A stretch of DNA of 27,701 nucleotides from CAZVAP01 sp964625125. Its GTDB lineage: Bacteria; Patescibacteriota; Gracilibacteria; Absconditabacterales; Absconditicoccaceae. Shown in pieces: positions 10,374 to 20,407 of this stretch. The position numbers and the translations under genes are program-made. The notes below the pieces were generated by a model, which worked only from the letters and a program-made list of their open reading frames with translations, was not told the origin of the DNA and ran no database searches. Numbering within the stretch: the stretch's first letter is position 1; each line of letters opens with the position of its first letter. Location: the NCBI GenBank assembly GCA_964625125.1, contig CAZVAP010000005.1, positions 1 through 27,701 on the forward strand, read 5' to 3'.

Positions 10374-10793
10374 ATGGTACAATTTTTACAGCAAATAAAT
10401 CTTGAAGTAATAGGATATATATTATTGTTTCCTATTTTTTTTGTTTGGTTATTGTGAATAATACATACTACTATTGATATAACTCGTAGAACTGATAGTT
10501 TGCTAGTTGAGTTTTGCTGTATTTTGTTAGCTGCTTTTTTATGACCTTTGGGTTGGTTATTGTATCTAGTTTTTAGGCCCTATAATACTTTATTGGAAAA
10601 ACAAGTTTATAATTCGATTATAGCTAATTCCCAGGAATGTCTAGAATGTGGATGGATAAATAATATTAATAATCATTATTGTGTTAATTGTGGTGCTGAA
10701 TTAAAAATAAAATGTAAGGAATGTAAAAAGGAATATTATAAATGATATGAATTTTGTCCTTATTGTTCAGCTCCAAATATAGAATTAGATTAA
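10374..10793 (+). CDS. Membrane protein with C-terminal double zinc ribbon (139 aa)
   Basis: ATG at 10374 follows TTAATTTTTAAAA; TAA is at 10791-10793. Two membrane helices are evident, about 12-32 and 44-67. The C-terminal half is cytoplasmic by the positive-inside rule (TRR between the helices makes this uncertain). It holds eight Cys in four CxxC pairs at 89/92, 103/106, 114/117 and 128/131, which is the layout of two zinc ribbons in a row. No catalytic domain is visible, so it could be an adaptor that binds protein or nucleic acid at the membrane. A terminator follows directly. Confidence 0.8.
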
Positions 10794-10801
10794 TTTTAAC
10801 T

Positions 10802-10827
10802 AAATCTCCAAAATAAGGAGATTTTTT
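10802..10827 (+). terminator. Rho-independent terminator
   Basis: AAATCTCC (10802-10809) pairs with GGAGATTT (10817-10824), with a 7-nt loop and a T-run 10822-10827. It begins 8 nt after the zinc-ribbon gene's stop and ends only 21 nt before the next ATG. Confidence 0.8.
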
Positions 10828-10848
10828 ATTTTATATTTAATTTTGAAA

Positions 10849-11493
10849 ATGATAGGAATTATTACTGCTATGAAGGAGGAGGCTAATTTAATAATAGAGA
10901 AATTTAATCTAAAACAAAGTGAGACTTTGAAAAATATATTAATTTATTCTAATAAAGATATTATTTTAATTTTAAGCTGAATTGGTAAAATTCAAGCTAG
11001 TATATGAACTACTTTTTTATTACAAAATTTTCCTATAACTAAATTAATAAATATTGGTATTGCAGGAAATACTTTACTAGATAAAGATGCTAAAGTTTGA
11101 GATATTTTTTTAATTAATAAAGTGGTTCAACATGATGTATATTTGCCTTTTGATTGAACACATTTAGATTATATAAAAGCCCCTATTTCCTTAAATACAC
11201 CTAAAATCTATTTTGATGAGTTTAATCTTTTTACTTGAACTTGTGCTACAGGAGATCAATTTATTGATAATCCAGAGAAAATTAAAATAATAAGAGACAA
11301 ATTTAAAGCACATGTAGTTGAAATGGAAGCATTTGCTGTAGCTTCTGTAGCAAGAGAGTTTAATTTATTGGATAAAACTTTTATTATAAAGGCAATTTCT
11401 GATGATGCAAATGAGCAAGCTATAGTTGACCATGAAAAAAATCTAGATTTAGCAATGAAAAACTCTATAAAAGTTTTAGAAAAAATTTTATAA
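10849..11493 (+). CDS. mtnN: 5'-methylthioadenosine/S-adenosylhomocysteine nucleosidase
   Basis: 214 aa, slightly shorter than the E. coli enzyme (232). It hydrolyses MTA and SAH to adenine and a thioribose or homocysteine riboside, removing inhibitory by-products of SAM use. Seen: MIGIITAMKEEA with the catalytic Glu11 (E. coli Glu12); GIAGN; TGDQF; VEMEAFAVA with Glu158/Glu160 (E. coli Glu174 region); and ISDDAN with catalytic Asp185 (E. coli Asp197). ATG follows TTAATTTTGAAA. Because a terminator sits just upstream, it needs readthrough or its own very close promoter. dnaX follows after 14 nt. Confidence 0.9.
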
Positions 11494-11507
11494 ACTATTA
11501 ATTTAAA

Positions 11508-13010
11508 ATGTCATTGTATTTAAAGTATAGACCTCAAGATTTTGATAGTATTATTTGACAAGAACAAGTAAAAGATATTTTAAAAGCCGAAATTGAAAAA
11601 AATTTAACTACACATTCGTATATATTTTTTTGACCAAGATGAACTTGAAAAACTTCAACAGCAAGAATTTTTGCTAAAGCTTTAAATTGTCTATCAGAAT
11701 GAAAAAAACCTTGTAATAAGTGTGAGAATTGTAAACTTATTAATGAATGAAAAACATTGGATTTAGTTGAGATAGATGCTGCTAGTAATACTCAAGTTGA
11801 TAAAATTAGGGAAGAAATTATTGATAAAGCAATTTATCCTCCTACTACTTTGAGAAAAAAGGTATATATTATTGATGAGGTGCATATGCTTTCTAAATCA
11901 GCTTTTAATGCACTTTTAAAAATTATGGAAGAACCCCCAGAGTATTTAGTTTTTATTTTAGCTACTACAGAATTACATAAAGTTCCAGAAACTATAATTT
12001 CTAGATGTGAAGTATTTAATTTTAAAAGAATTAGTAAAGAGCAGATAGTAAATCACTTAAAGTATATTTGTGAAAAAGAATGATTTAATTATACAGAATG
12101 ATGATTGGAACTTATTGCTAAGATTTCAGATTGATGACTGAGAGATGCTATTAAATATTTAGAACAGGTAAGTATTATTGGTGAAATTAATGAGGAAAAT
12201 GTTAGTAAATTTTTATGAATAGCTCCTGAGAAAGAAATTAAAGATTTTCTCAATATTCTTCAAAATAAGGATATATCTAATATCTATGCTTTTATAGAAA
12301 AATTACAGGAAAATTGAGTTGATTTAATAAATTTTGCTAAAAGCTGTTTGCTTTATCTTAATGAACATTTATTAGAAGATTTAAATAAAAATTTAGAATT
12401 AGTTAGGATTTTAGATAAAGTTTATCAAAATTTTAAAAACTTTCCTTCTGTGGAGCTGGCTTATAAAGCCACTATTTGAGAAGAACTTTGTGGTTTAAAT
12501 AATTCTAATCCTTCTTTAATTAAAGAGGAAAAATCTACTCAAGAAAAATTACCTGATAAAGATATTACAAATAATGATAGTGAAATAAAAGAAACCGAAG
12601 AAAAAGTGGAAGAAACTNNNNNNNNNNNNNNNNNNNNNNNNNNNNNNNNNNNNNNNNNNNNNNNNNNNNNNNNNNNNNNNNNNNNNNNNNNNNNNNNNNN
12701 NNNNNNNNNNNNNNNNNAAACTGAAGAAAAAACACAGATTAGCTTTTGAAAAAAAATTTCAAAAAATGAGTTATTGGAGAATATTGAATCACCAATTGTA
12801 AAATGAATAATAAAAAATTTTGGTGAAATTGAGCAAATAAATGATAACTTAAGAATAATTATTATCTCTCAAACTAATTATACTATTTTAAATCAAAAAG
12901 ATAAATTAAAGGACCTAGAAAAAGCTATTAATAAAATTGATCCAAATTTAAAATTTGAAGTTATATATATTCCAAAAGAAGAGTATTTTATGAAAAAAAT
13001 AAATCAATAA
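11508..13010 (+). CDS. dnaX: DNA polymerase III subunit gamma/tau (contains a gap)
   Basis: DnaX is the AAA+ motor of the clamp loader and links it to the polymerase. Walker A is GPRGTGKT at 42-49, with both Gly of GTGKT essential and one coded by TGA. Zinc-module Cys are at 61, 69, 72 and 75. Walker B is IIDEVHML with Asp123/Glu124. Sensor 1 ATTE, the SRC arginine and sensor 2 GGLRDAI follow. After about residue 340 comes an acidic Glu/Lys-rich linker, interrupted by 100 N at 12618-12717. The last 97 residues form a small alpha/beta domain as in tau C-termini. The frame agrees on both sides of the N run, but the gap length is arbitrary. Both sides of the gap carry a GAAAC(C/T)GAAGAAAAA motif, so a tandem repeat probably caused it. 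Confidence 0.95.
12618..12717. other. Assembly gap (100 N) inside dnaX
   Basis: A run of 100 N within the acidic linker of DnaX. Near-identical Glu-rich repeats flank it. Confidence 0.99.
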
Positions 13011-13033
13011 ATTTACAATGCTTAATTTAATTT

Positions 13034-15358
13034 ATGAAAAAAAATAAAAAAAAGTGGTTTAGTAAGATTAGTAAATACAATAAATTGCTTTATTTTTTTG
13101 CAGGGATATTGCTTATTTTGTGGATAAGAATTTTTTATTTGGAAGTAATTTCTTACGATAAATATTATAATCTTCTTATAAGTCAGCATTTTAATATTTC
13201 GGAATTACAGCCTCAAAGAGGTAATATTTTTGTTGAAACAAAAAATAATACACCTGTTGCTTTAACAGAAAATATAAATTTATATCAATTGTATGCAGAT
13301 CCTTTTATTATTTGGGATAAGGAAAAAGTATCAGATTTGTTAACTCCTATTTTATATAATCATTTTTGTGATAGGTATAAACTTGAGAAAGTATCAAAAC
13401 TAGAATGTATTAAAAATATTGAAAAATTTACAAAGCAAGTAATTTTAAAAAATAAATTGAAAAATACTTTAACTGGAGATTTAAAAAAAATCAATTTAGA
13501 ACAATGATATGATTTGACTTCTATAACAACTGGATATTTAGAAAGTTTAATTAAGGATAGGCTTAATAAATTGCTCCAAAAAAGTTATATAACAAATGCT
13601 TATTTAGGTTTTTTTTCAGATAATGTTATTCAGAAATTGCAAAATGCTAAAATTGATTGACTACAGATTGTTAATAACAATTATGTTTATGTTGATTTAA
13701 ATAAAATAAATAATTTTGATAAAACTGTAAATACTCTTTATTTGATATTGCATCCTGTTAATCCTAATATTACTACAAGTTACTTAGTTAGAATTTTAAA
13801 TAAAAGACCTAAAAGATATGTTAAATTAGCTGATTATGTTAATCCTATCCGGATTGATAAAATTAAACAACTTAAAAAAAAGTTTAAACAAACTAAAAAA
13901 AATCAAGTACCTTTATTACATTGAATTGGGTATAAGAAACAACCTTATAGATATTATCCATTTGGAACTTTTTTGGCTCATGTTATTGGATATGTTAATG
14001 ATAATCATTGAGTTTTATGAATAGAGGAATATTATGATGATATATTAAGATGAAAAAAATGAAAAATAATGGGAATGGATACACCTTGGATTGGAAAAAT
14101 TGCTTCTTCTAAACTACAAATACAAAAGCCAGTTAATTGAGCTAATATTTATCTAACTATAGATATAAATATTCAAAAAAAATTGGAAGAACTGCTAAAA
14201 AAATATTATTATGATTTAAAAGCAGATACTATTTCTGCAGTAGTAATTAATCCATATAACTGACAGATTGTAGCTTTGGGTGAGTATCCAACTTTTAACC
14301 CAAATAATTGGAAAGATATTTATAAAATAAAGCCTTTGACTCAAAAATATAACTTTTTACTAACTGGTAATATGTGGAAAACTTATGTAGATATCCCAGT
14401 ATTAGTAGAAAAAAATTGAAAGTTAAAATTAGCTACTTTAGAAGATAGGCAGAATCCTAATTTAAAAAAATATATATTTAAAAATCTACTTTGACCTAGA
14501 ACTTTTATAAATCAAGTAATTTCTTCTCCTTATGAACCTTGAAGTATTTTTAAAACTATCACTGAAGCTATTTGAATAGATTCTAAAATTATATCATTAT
14601 ATGATTATTATACGGATAGAGGAAAAGTTAAGATTTGACCTTATACTATTAGAAATGTAGCAAAAGAGTGTAAATGATATAATACTTTTTTGCATGCACT
14701 TGAACGGTCTTGTAATGTGTGAATGGTAAAAATAGTTCAGAAAATTGGTAAATTTATCTATTATAACTATTTACAACAATTAAATTTTGGTAAAATAACT
14801 TGAATTCAGTTAGCAAATGAAGAGCCTGGTCAAATCTCTGCTTTGGATCATTTTTCTTTAGCAAGATTTTACAATAATAGTTTTGGTCAATGAATTCTTA
14901 CAACTCCTATTCAAATTGCTGTAGCTTATTCTACTATAGTGAATGGTTGATATTTAGTAAAACCTACTATTGTTAAAAAAATTCAAAATGGAAATAAAAC
15001 GATTAATTTTACAAAATATATCATAGATAAAGTATTTTCTTCTTCTACTTCAAAGGATATTATTTATGCTCTTTATAGTACTATTTATAATGGTGATTTA
15101 ATAAAATTAGCAATTAAATGATTTACAATATGAGGTAAGACCTGAACTAGTCAGATTGCTTTTAAGGGAAAATATCAAAGATGAAATTGATGGACTATTG
15201 GTTCATTTGCTTGAATAGTTACAAAAGATAATCTAAAATATGTTATTGTAGTTAGGGTTGACAGGCCAAGAAAATGTCAATGGTGAGTATGTACTGCAGG
15301 TAAAATCTTTCATGACTTGGCTAAATTTATTATAGAATATGAATGAATTCCAAAGTAA
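13034..15358 (+). CDS. Class B penicillin-binding protein (FtsI/PBP2-like transpeptidase)
   Basis: 774 aa, longer than usual for the family (about 550-700). It cross-links peptidoglycan stem peptides outside the membrane. One N-terminal membrane helix (about 17-38, LLYFFAGILLILWIRIFYL) is followed by the Q-P-Q-R-G-N-I-F motif of class B PBP N-domains. A long Lys-rich middle part (about 110-290) accounts for the extra length. The catalytic motifs are intact: SIFK with Ser504/Lys507, SCN at 559-561, and KTGT at 702-705, where the Gly is TGA. CGG codons occur at 13850 and 14705 (ALE-CGG-SCN). Whether it acts in division (FtsI) or elongation (PBP2) cannot be settled from sequence alone. It follows dnaX by 23 nt. 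MurG, in the same pathway, lies downstream. Confidence 0.92.
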
Positions 15359-15380
15359 TTTATTTATTTAAAGAATATTG

Positions 15381-16259
15381 ATGAGGATTTTTTCTCGGAA
15401 TGTAAATTGATTAAGGGCTATTATAAAAAAATGAGATTTCCAAAAATTTATAGAGCAGGTAAGTCCAGATATATTAGGTTTGCAAGAAATAAAAGTTAAA
15501 AAAGAGCAATTAGACCAGTTTTTTTTAGATGATTTACAAAATAAATGATATTATTTGTTTTTTAATCCAGCAGAAAAAAAATGATATAGTTGAACAGCTA
15601 TCTTTTCTAAAATTAAACCTAAAAATCTTATTAAGTGAATAAATTTAACTGATGAAGAGTTAGAGGAAGTTATTTATGAGAAAGGCTTATTTGAACATAA
15701 TCAACATAATCATTATAAAAATATTTCTCAAGAAATAGAAGAAGTTATTAAAAATGATTCAGAGGGTAGAGTACTTACTGCAGAATATAATGATTTTTAT
15801 TTTACTACAGTTTATACTCCGAATGCAAAGTGAGACTTATCTAGGTTAGATTTTAGACAAATTTGGGATTTAGCTTTCTTAAAATATATGAAAAAACTTG
15901 AAAAAACTAAACCTGTTATTTTTTGTTGAGATTTAAATGTAGCACATAAGGAAATTGACTTAAAAAACCCTAAAGCAAATATGGGCTCTCATTGATTTAC
16001 TATTCAAGAAAGAGAATGATTTAGTAATTTTATAAAACATTGATTTATTGATACTTTTAGATATTTTTATCCCGATAAAAAAGATGCTTATAGCTGGTGG
16101 TCTTACTTTTGAAAAGCTAGGGAAAATAATTCTGGTTGGAGAATTGACTATATTTTAATATCAGAAAAATTAGTTCCTTATCTAAAAGAAGCAGTTATTT
16201 TATCTGATATATATGGTTCTGATCATTGTCCTGTTGGTATTACTTTAGAACTTAATTAA
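15381..16259 (+). CDS. xthA: Exodeoxyribonuclease III / AP endonuclease
   Basis: 292 aa; usual length about 255-270. The enzyme cuts DNA at abasic sites and removes 3' blocks in base excision repair. Seen: N-terminus S-x-NVNGLRA; LQEIK with metal ligand Glu36; GTAIFSK; CGDLNVAH with Asp184/Asn186; WRIDYIL; and GSDHCPV with the catalytic Asp281-His282. Residue 6 is coded by CGG where the family has Trp (or Phe, as in E. coli), so CGG is probably read as Trp. A His- and Glu-rich insertion (about 84-124, with EHNQHNHYKN) lies between GTAIFSK and the strand leading to TVYTPNA. ATG at 15381 is fixed by the conserved N-terminus. lspA follows after 4 nt. Confidence 0.95.
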
Positions 16260-16263
16260 TCAT

Positions 16264-16665
16264 ATGCCTTATTTAATAGCAATTTTATTGGTTATAATAG
16301 ACCAACTTACGAAATATATTTTCTATAATAAATGACTTTTTTCATTTTGTAGTTTATTTTGACATCATGTGTTTAACAAGGGTTTTAGTTGGTGAATAAG
16401 TATTTTCCCAAATTATCTTTTAATATTTATTACAGTGATAGTTTTATGAATATTTTTCTATCTTTATAAGAAAAAGTATATTTGACCAATAACTTTTACT
16501 TTGCTATTGGCAGGATGATTAGGTAATTTAATTGATAGAATTTATTTATGATGAGTTAGAGATTTTATAACTTTAGTTAATTTTTTCCCTACTTTTAATT
16601 TAGCAGATGTGTATATAACTTTATGAGCAATAATGATTTTTATAGAAAGTCTAGATAATGAGTAG
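16264..16665 (+). CDS. lspA: Signal peptidase II (lipoprotein signal peptidase)
   Basis: 133 aa, a little short for the family (about 150-170). It cleaves prolipoprotein signal peptides in the membrane just before the lipidated Cys. Motifs: IIDQLTKY at the end of the first helix, NKGFSWG, LAGGLGNLIDRI with catalytic Asp91, and FNLADVYI with catalytic Asp115. Four hydrophobic helices can be seen. Nine glycines are coded by TGA, so the gene would vanish under the standard code. Its substrate class is represented in this window by the lipoprotein at 3342. The stop overlaps the start of a tiny ORF by 8 nt. Confidence 0.95.
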
Positions 16666-16765
16666 AAAATCTAATTTTGAAAACCATATTTCATTTAATT
16701 GTTTAATTGATTTTATTTGAAAATTCAGTAGATTATTAAAAGAAATTTATATTTTTAGGATATAA
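16658..16765 (+). CDS. Tiny ORF (35 aa) coupled to lspA
   Basis: ATG at 16658 overlaps the lspA stop (ATGAGTAG), a classic layout for translational coupling. The ORF ends with TAA at 16763-16765, directly abutting the ATG of the 661-aa gene in the same frame. The peptide begins MSRKSNFENHISFN and ends KEIYIFRI. It resembles nothing I know. It may be a real small protein, a coupling device for the next gene, or the former N-terminus of that gene cut off by a stop codon. Confidence 0.35.
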
Positions 16766-18751
16766 ATGTTTAGAAAAATTTTGCTCCAATTTTTTCCTCA
16801 AGAAGAAACTACTAACAAGTTGTCACCTATTAACTTTCATTTAAAGTTACTTATACCTAGATTGTTTTATGGTTTATCTTTAAAATATTCTTTAGAAGCC
16901 AGAAGGTTATATTTTACTGATGCTAGACTTTCTTATTTTTTCCCTGCTGATATTATTATAAAAGATTATAAAGATGAAAAATTTTTTTATTCTTATAAGG
17001 ATTTTGCTTTACTAAATTGATTTGATAATTATGGACTAAATATAAATTTATTTGCAGTTTCTTTGATTGCTTTTACTAGATATTTTTCTTATTTGCCTGA
17101 TAATAAAAATTTTTCATTATATCTAAAATTGATTCTTTTTTCTTTTCATTATGTGTTATTGCTTTTTTTTACTCATTTTAAAGAGTATAATTTGGATTTA
17201 ACAAAAGATGAAAGAGTTAAATTTTTACTAAATTTGTTGGAGGATATTATTACTTATTTGCAAATTTCTTATTGAGAAAAAAATATAAAGCTCATTAATA
17301 AGCATACTAAAAACATTATTGAAATTATTAAAATGGATTATGAATTTTTGATGTTTTTATATAATCTAACAGAGGAATTAGCAGCTTTTTTTGAAAATTT
17401 TGATATTCATCATTTTGATTATTATAGGTATTTAGTTACTTGAATGTTAATGGATTTTCCAAATGAAAGTGAATTTTATGGTATTTTAGATCAAACAATA
17501 AAGAAAATTTTTATTAAAAGATATGTATCATATATAGATGCAGATATTATGTCTTTTTGTAATGTATTGTTTCCAGATGTGATCCATATTGTTTTTATTA
17601 CAAATAATAATAACTATGAGTTTTTACCTTATTTATCCGAAAGTTTAGATTATATTTTAGATATTGATTTGTTGAATTTACCTATTAAACAAGTTATAGA
17701 TAAGGTTTTAGATATAAAAACTTGGTCAAAAACCTTAATTAAAGCATTGAAAGATTTTAATTCAGATAATATAGATATTACTATTTCTCCTGATATGAGT
17801 TTCCAACAAGTTCAAGATTTGTTATCGAAAGAAATGATGGATTCAGTTAAAAAAATTTCTGCTGTGAATGAGCAATTACTTGATATTTTGATTTTATTAA
17901 TTTCTAAGAGATTTAATAATGAAGGTTTTTCTTTCCAATATCCATTGTTTTCATATGATAAAGTAAGTGATTTACCAGAAGAGAATTTAAAAGAAAATTA
18001 TATATTTTTAGATGAAAATTATTTTAAACAATCCTATTTTTATAGGAATAAAAAAAAGATAGATAAGCCAAAAAGATTTTATCAATTTTATGATAAAGTT
18101 TGAGAAAAATTAATATTTAGTCAACATCTTAATATTTTGTTGGAGGATTTTAATAAAAAAACTCTTAAATTATATTTTCCTGGAAAAATATATGAAAATC
18201 TTTTAAAGGAAATATTTTATGATGATATAAAAGAATTAATTTCAAAAAATTGATATGAGAAATACTTAATTTTGCTAGGTTTGGATGCAAAAAGTTTTAA
18301 ATTTACATCTGAGCAGATTAAAAATTTTAGAGAAAATATTTATTACCCAGATTTTATAGTATTTTATAGGTATTTAAAACATTTAAGAGAAAAAATAAAT
18401 AGATTGCCAATAAAGAAAAAGTCTTATTTTATTTCTTTAGGCTTAATTAAAAAATCTTTATTTGGTGCTAAAATATATGAATCGATAATTTGACAATCAT
18501 CTATTACAAATACTTATTGGAAATCTGCATTGTTTCCTTGAAGTTATATTGAAGATTTAGATATTGCTTTAGATAGTTTTTATCTTCCAGAAAAATTTTT
18601 GACTTTTTTCTCAAAGGTTAAACAAAACAAAAAATTTGCTGAAATTATAAATAAACTTTTCCCTAGTTTACCTGATTTGCACAAAAAATGGTTTGTAATG
18701 GATTGTTTAAAAGATATAACTTCCTATAATAAAAGAACATTTAAAATTTAA
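16766..18751 (+). CDS. Unknown protein (661 aa)
   Basis: The frame is open from ATG 16766 to TAA 18749-18751 with TGA as Gly. I recognise no domain. It is rich in Phe, Tyr, Leu and Lys, mostly predicted helical, with hydrophobic stretches near 100-120 (YLKLILFSFHYVLLLFFTHF) and 375-390 (LLDILILLISKRF) that could be amphipathic or membrane-associated. There is no signal peptide. It lies in a tight run between lspA and a SufC-like ATPase (10 nt downstream), so the same transcript is likely. It may be specific to this lineage. Confidence 0.75.
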
Positions 18752-18761
18752 GTAAGGGCTT

Positions 18762-19466
18762 ATGTTAAAAGTTAGAAATTTAGAGGTTGAAATATTAAAT
18801 AAAAAAATTCTTGATAATATTAGTTTTGATGTAAACTCTTGAGATATATTTGCAATTTTGGGGCATAACGGTAGTTGAAAAACTACTTTATTAAAAGCTA
18901 TAATGGGGTTAGTTCCGGCTAAATGAGAGATAATTTTTAAGAATACAAATATTTTAGATTTACCAGTAGAAGAAAGAGCAAAATTAGGTATTGCTTATAT
19001 AATGCAGGAAGTTCCTGAATATACAGGTATATCAGTTTTGTTATATGTAAAAAATATTCTTAACTTAGTAGGTAAGTATGATGAGGAAAAAATTAAATAT
19101 TATTTTGATTTGTTTTGATTAGATTGGGAAGTTTATAAAAATAGAAATTTTGATTCTCATTTATCTGGTGGTGAAAAGAAAAAAATAGAAATAATTACAA
19201 CCTTTTTAATGGATAAAGATTTGTATTTGCTTGATGAAATTGAAGCTTCATTGGATGCTACTTCTAGAAAAGTTTTAATAGGTATAATTAAGTCTTTATC
19301 TAAGAAGTGAAAAACTTTTTTAATAGTAAGTCATAATCACGATATTATTTCTTGTGCTGAAAATTGAATATTGTTATGTTCAGGTAAATTAGAAAAAATT
19401 TGAAAGGTAGTGGATTTATTGGAAAAATACAATAATTCTTGTATTTCTTGTCCAAAAAACATTTAA
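18762..19466 (+). CDS. ABC-type ATPase, SufC-like
   Basis: 234 aa, a single ABC domain without membrane segments. Walker A is GHNGSGKTT, the signature is LSGGEKKKIEI, Walker B ends LYLLDE, and the switch His is in VSHNHD. The signature GGEKKKIEI and the segment ERAKLGIAYIMQEVPEYTGISV resemble SufC, the ATPase of the SUF Fe-S assembly complex, more than transport ATPases. However, SufB and SufD are not adjacent. The C-terminus CISCPKNI has a CxxC pair. It could instead energise the membrane protein encoded 16 nt downstream, though that does not look like a classical permease. The ABC ATPase is certain; the SufC role is tentative. Confidence 0.85.
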
Positions 19467-19482
19467 AATTAAACGTGGTTTG

Positions 19483-20394
19483 ATGTGGAATAAAACTAGA
19501 AAGTTTTTATTTATTTTAAGAAAGCAGTTAGTTCTAATATTTACTATTAGCTTTTATATGCTGTCAATTTACTATTTTTTTATTAATCATAATATTTTAA
19601 TTTGATTATTGTTTTCTATTTTCTTTTTTGTTCTTGCTCATTATTTTATAATTGAACTGAAAAAAACAGATATTTGAAATCTTATTTTGTTGGTAGTAGT
19701 GGTTTTACTAATTAATTTAGGTTTTATTGGTTTTAATAATATTTTTTATACTATTGCTTTGATAGTTTTTCATTTGGGTGTTTTGTTTTTGTTTTTTGAT
19801 GTTTATGAAGAAGTGTATAATAGAATTACTATAAATTCCTGGAAAGTTTTTACAATGGGTGCAAAAATGTATTCATTGGTATTGTCATTTGTTTTTTCTT
19901 TAGCTTTTTTAGGTACTTATAGAACTTTTAATTTAACTTGTCCACAAATTTATAATTTTATTCAAAAAGCTTCTGTAGTAGCTTCTAATTATTTAGGTAT
20001 TTCTGTTCCAAAGATTGATCATAATGTTAAAGTTAAAGAAGTAATTTCGAATTTAAGTACTGGAAATGTTCAACAGCAATATACTTGACTTAAATTATCT
20101 TACTTAATTAAGCCTGATTTCTGGAAATATGCAATTGTAAATCAAATTATGAGTAATAAAAAAATTTTAGATAAAAATATTTGTCAAATTATAGTTTCCA
20201 ATATCAAAGAAAAGTATACTAAACCAGGATTTCAATTTGCAGTTATGTTTCTAATTTTTATGTTATTTTATCCATTGATTAGGTTAGTTATTATTATTTT
20301 AGCAATAATAAATTGGTTCTTATTTCAATTGGCAAGATTAGCTCATATTTATAGATATAAAAAAGTAGTTGAAGAAGTAGAGGTTTTAGAGTAG
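19483..20394 (+). CDS. Polytopic membrane protein, unknown (303 aa)
   Basis: ATG at 19483, TAG at 20392-20394. About five hydrophobic helices lie in the first 150 residues (for example LVLIFTISFYMLSIYYFFI and NLILLVVVVLLINLGFIGF). A loop of about 95 residues follows, then one or two helices (FAVMFLIFMLFYPLIRLVIIILAIINWFLF) and an acidic tail, VVEEVEVLE. No family is recognised. It could be a partner of the ABC ATPase just upstream; this rests only on spacing. Confidence 0.8.
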
Positions 20395-20407
20395 TTAATT
20401 TTTAAAA

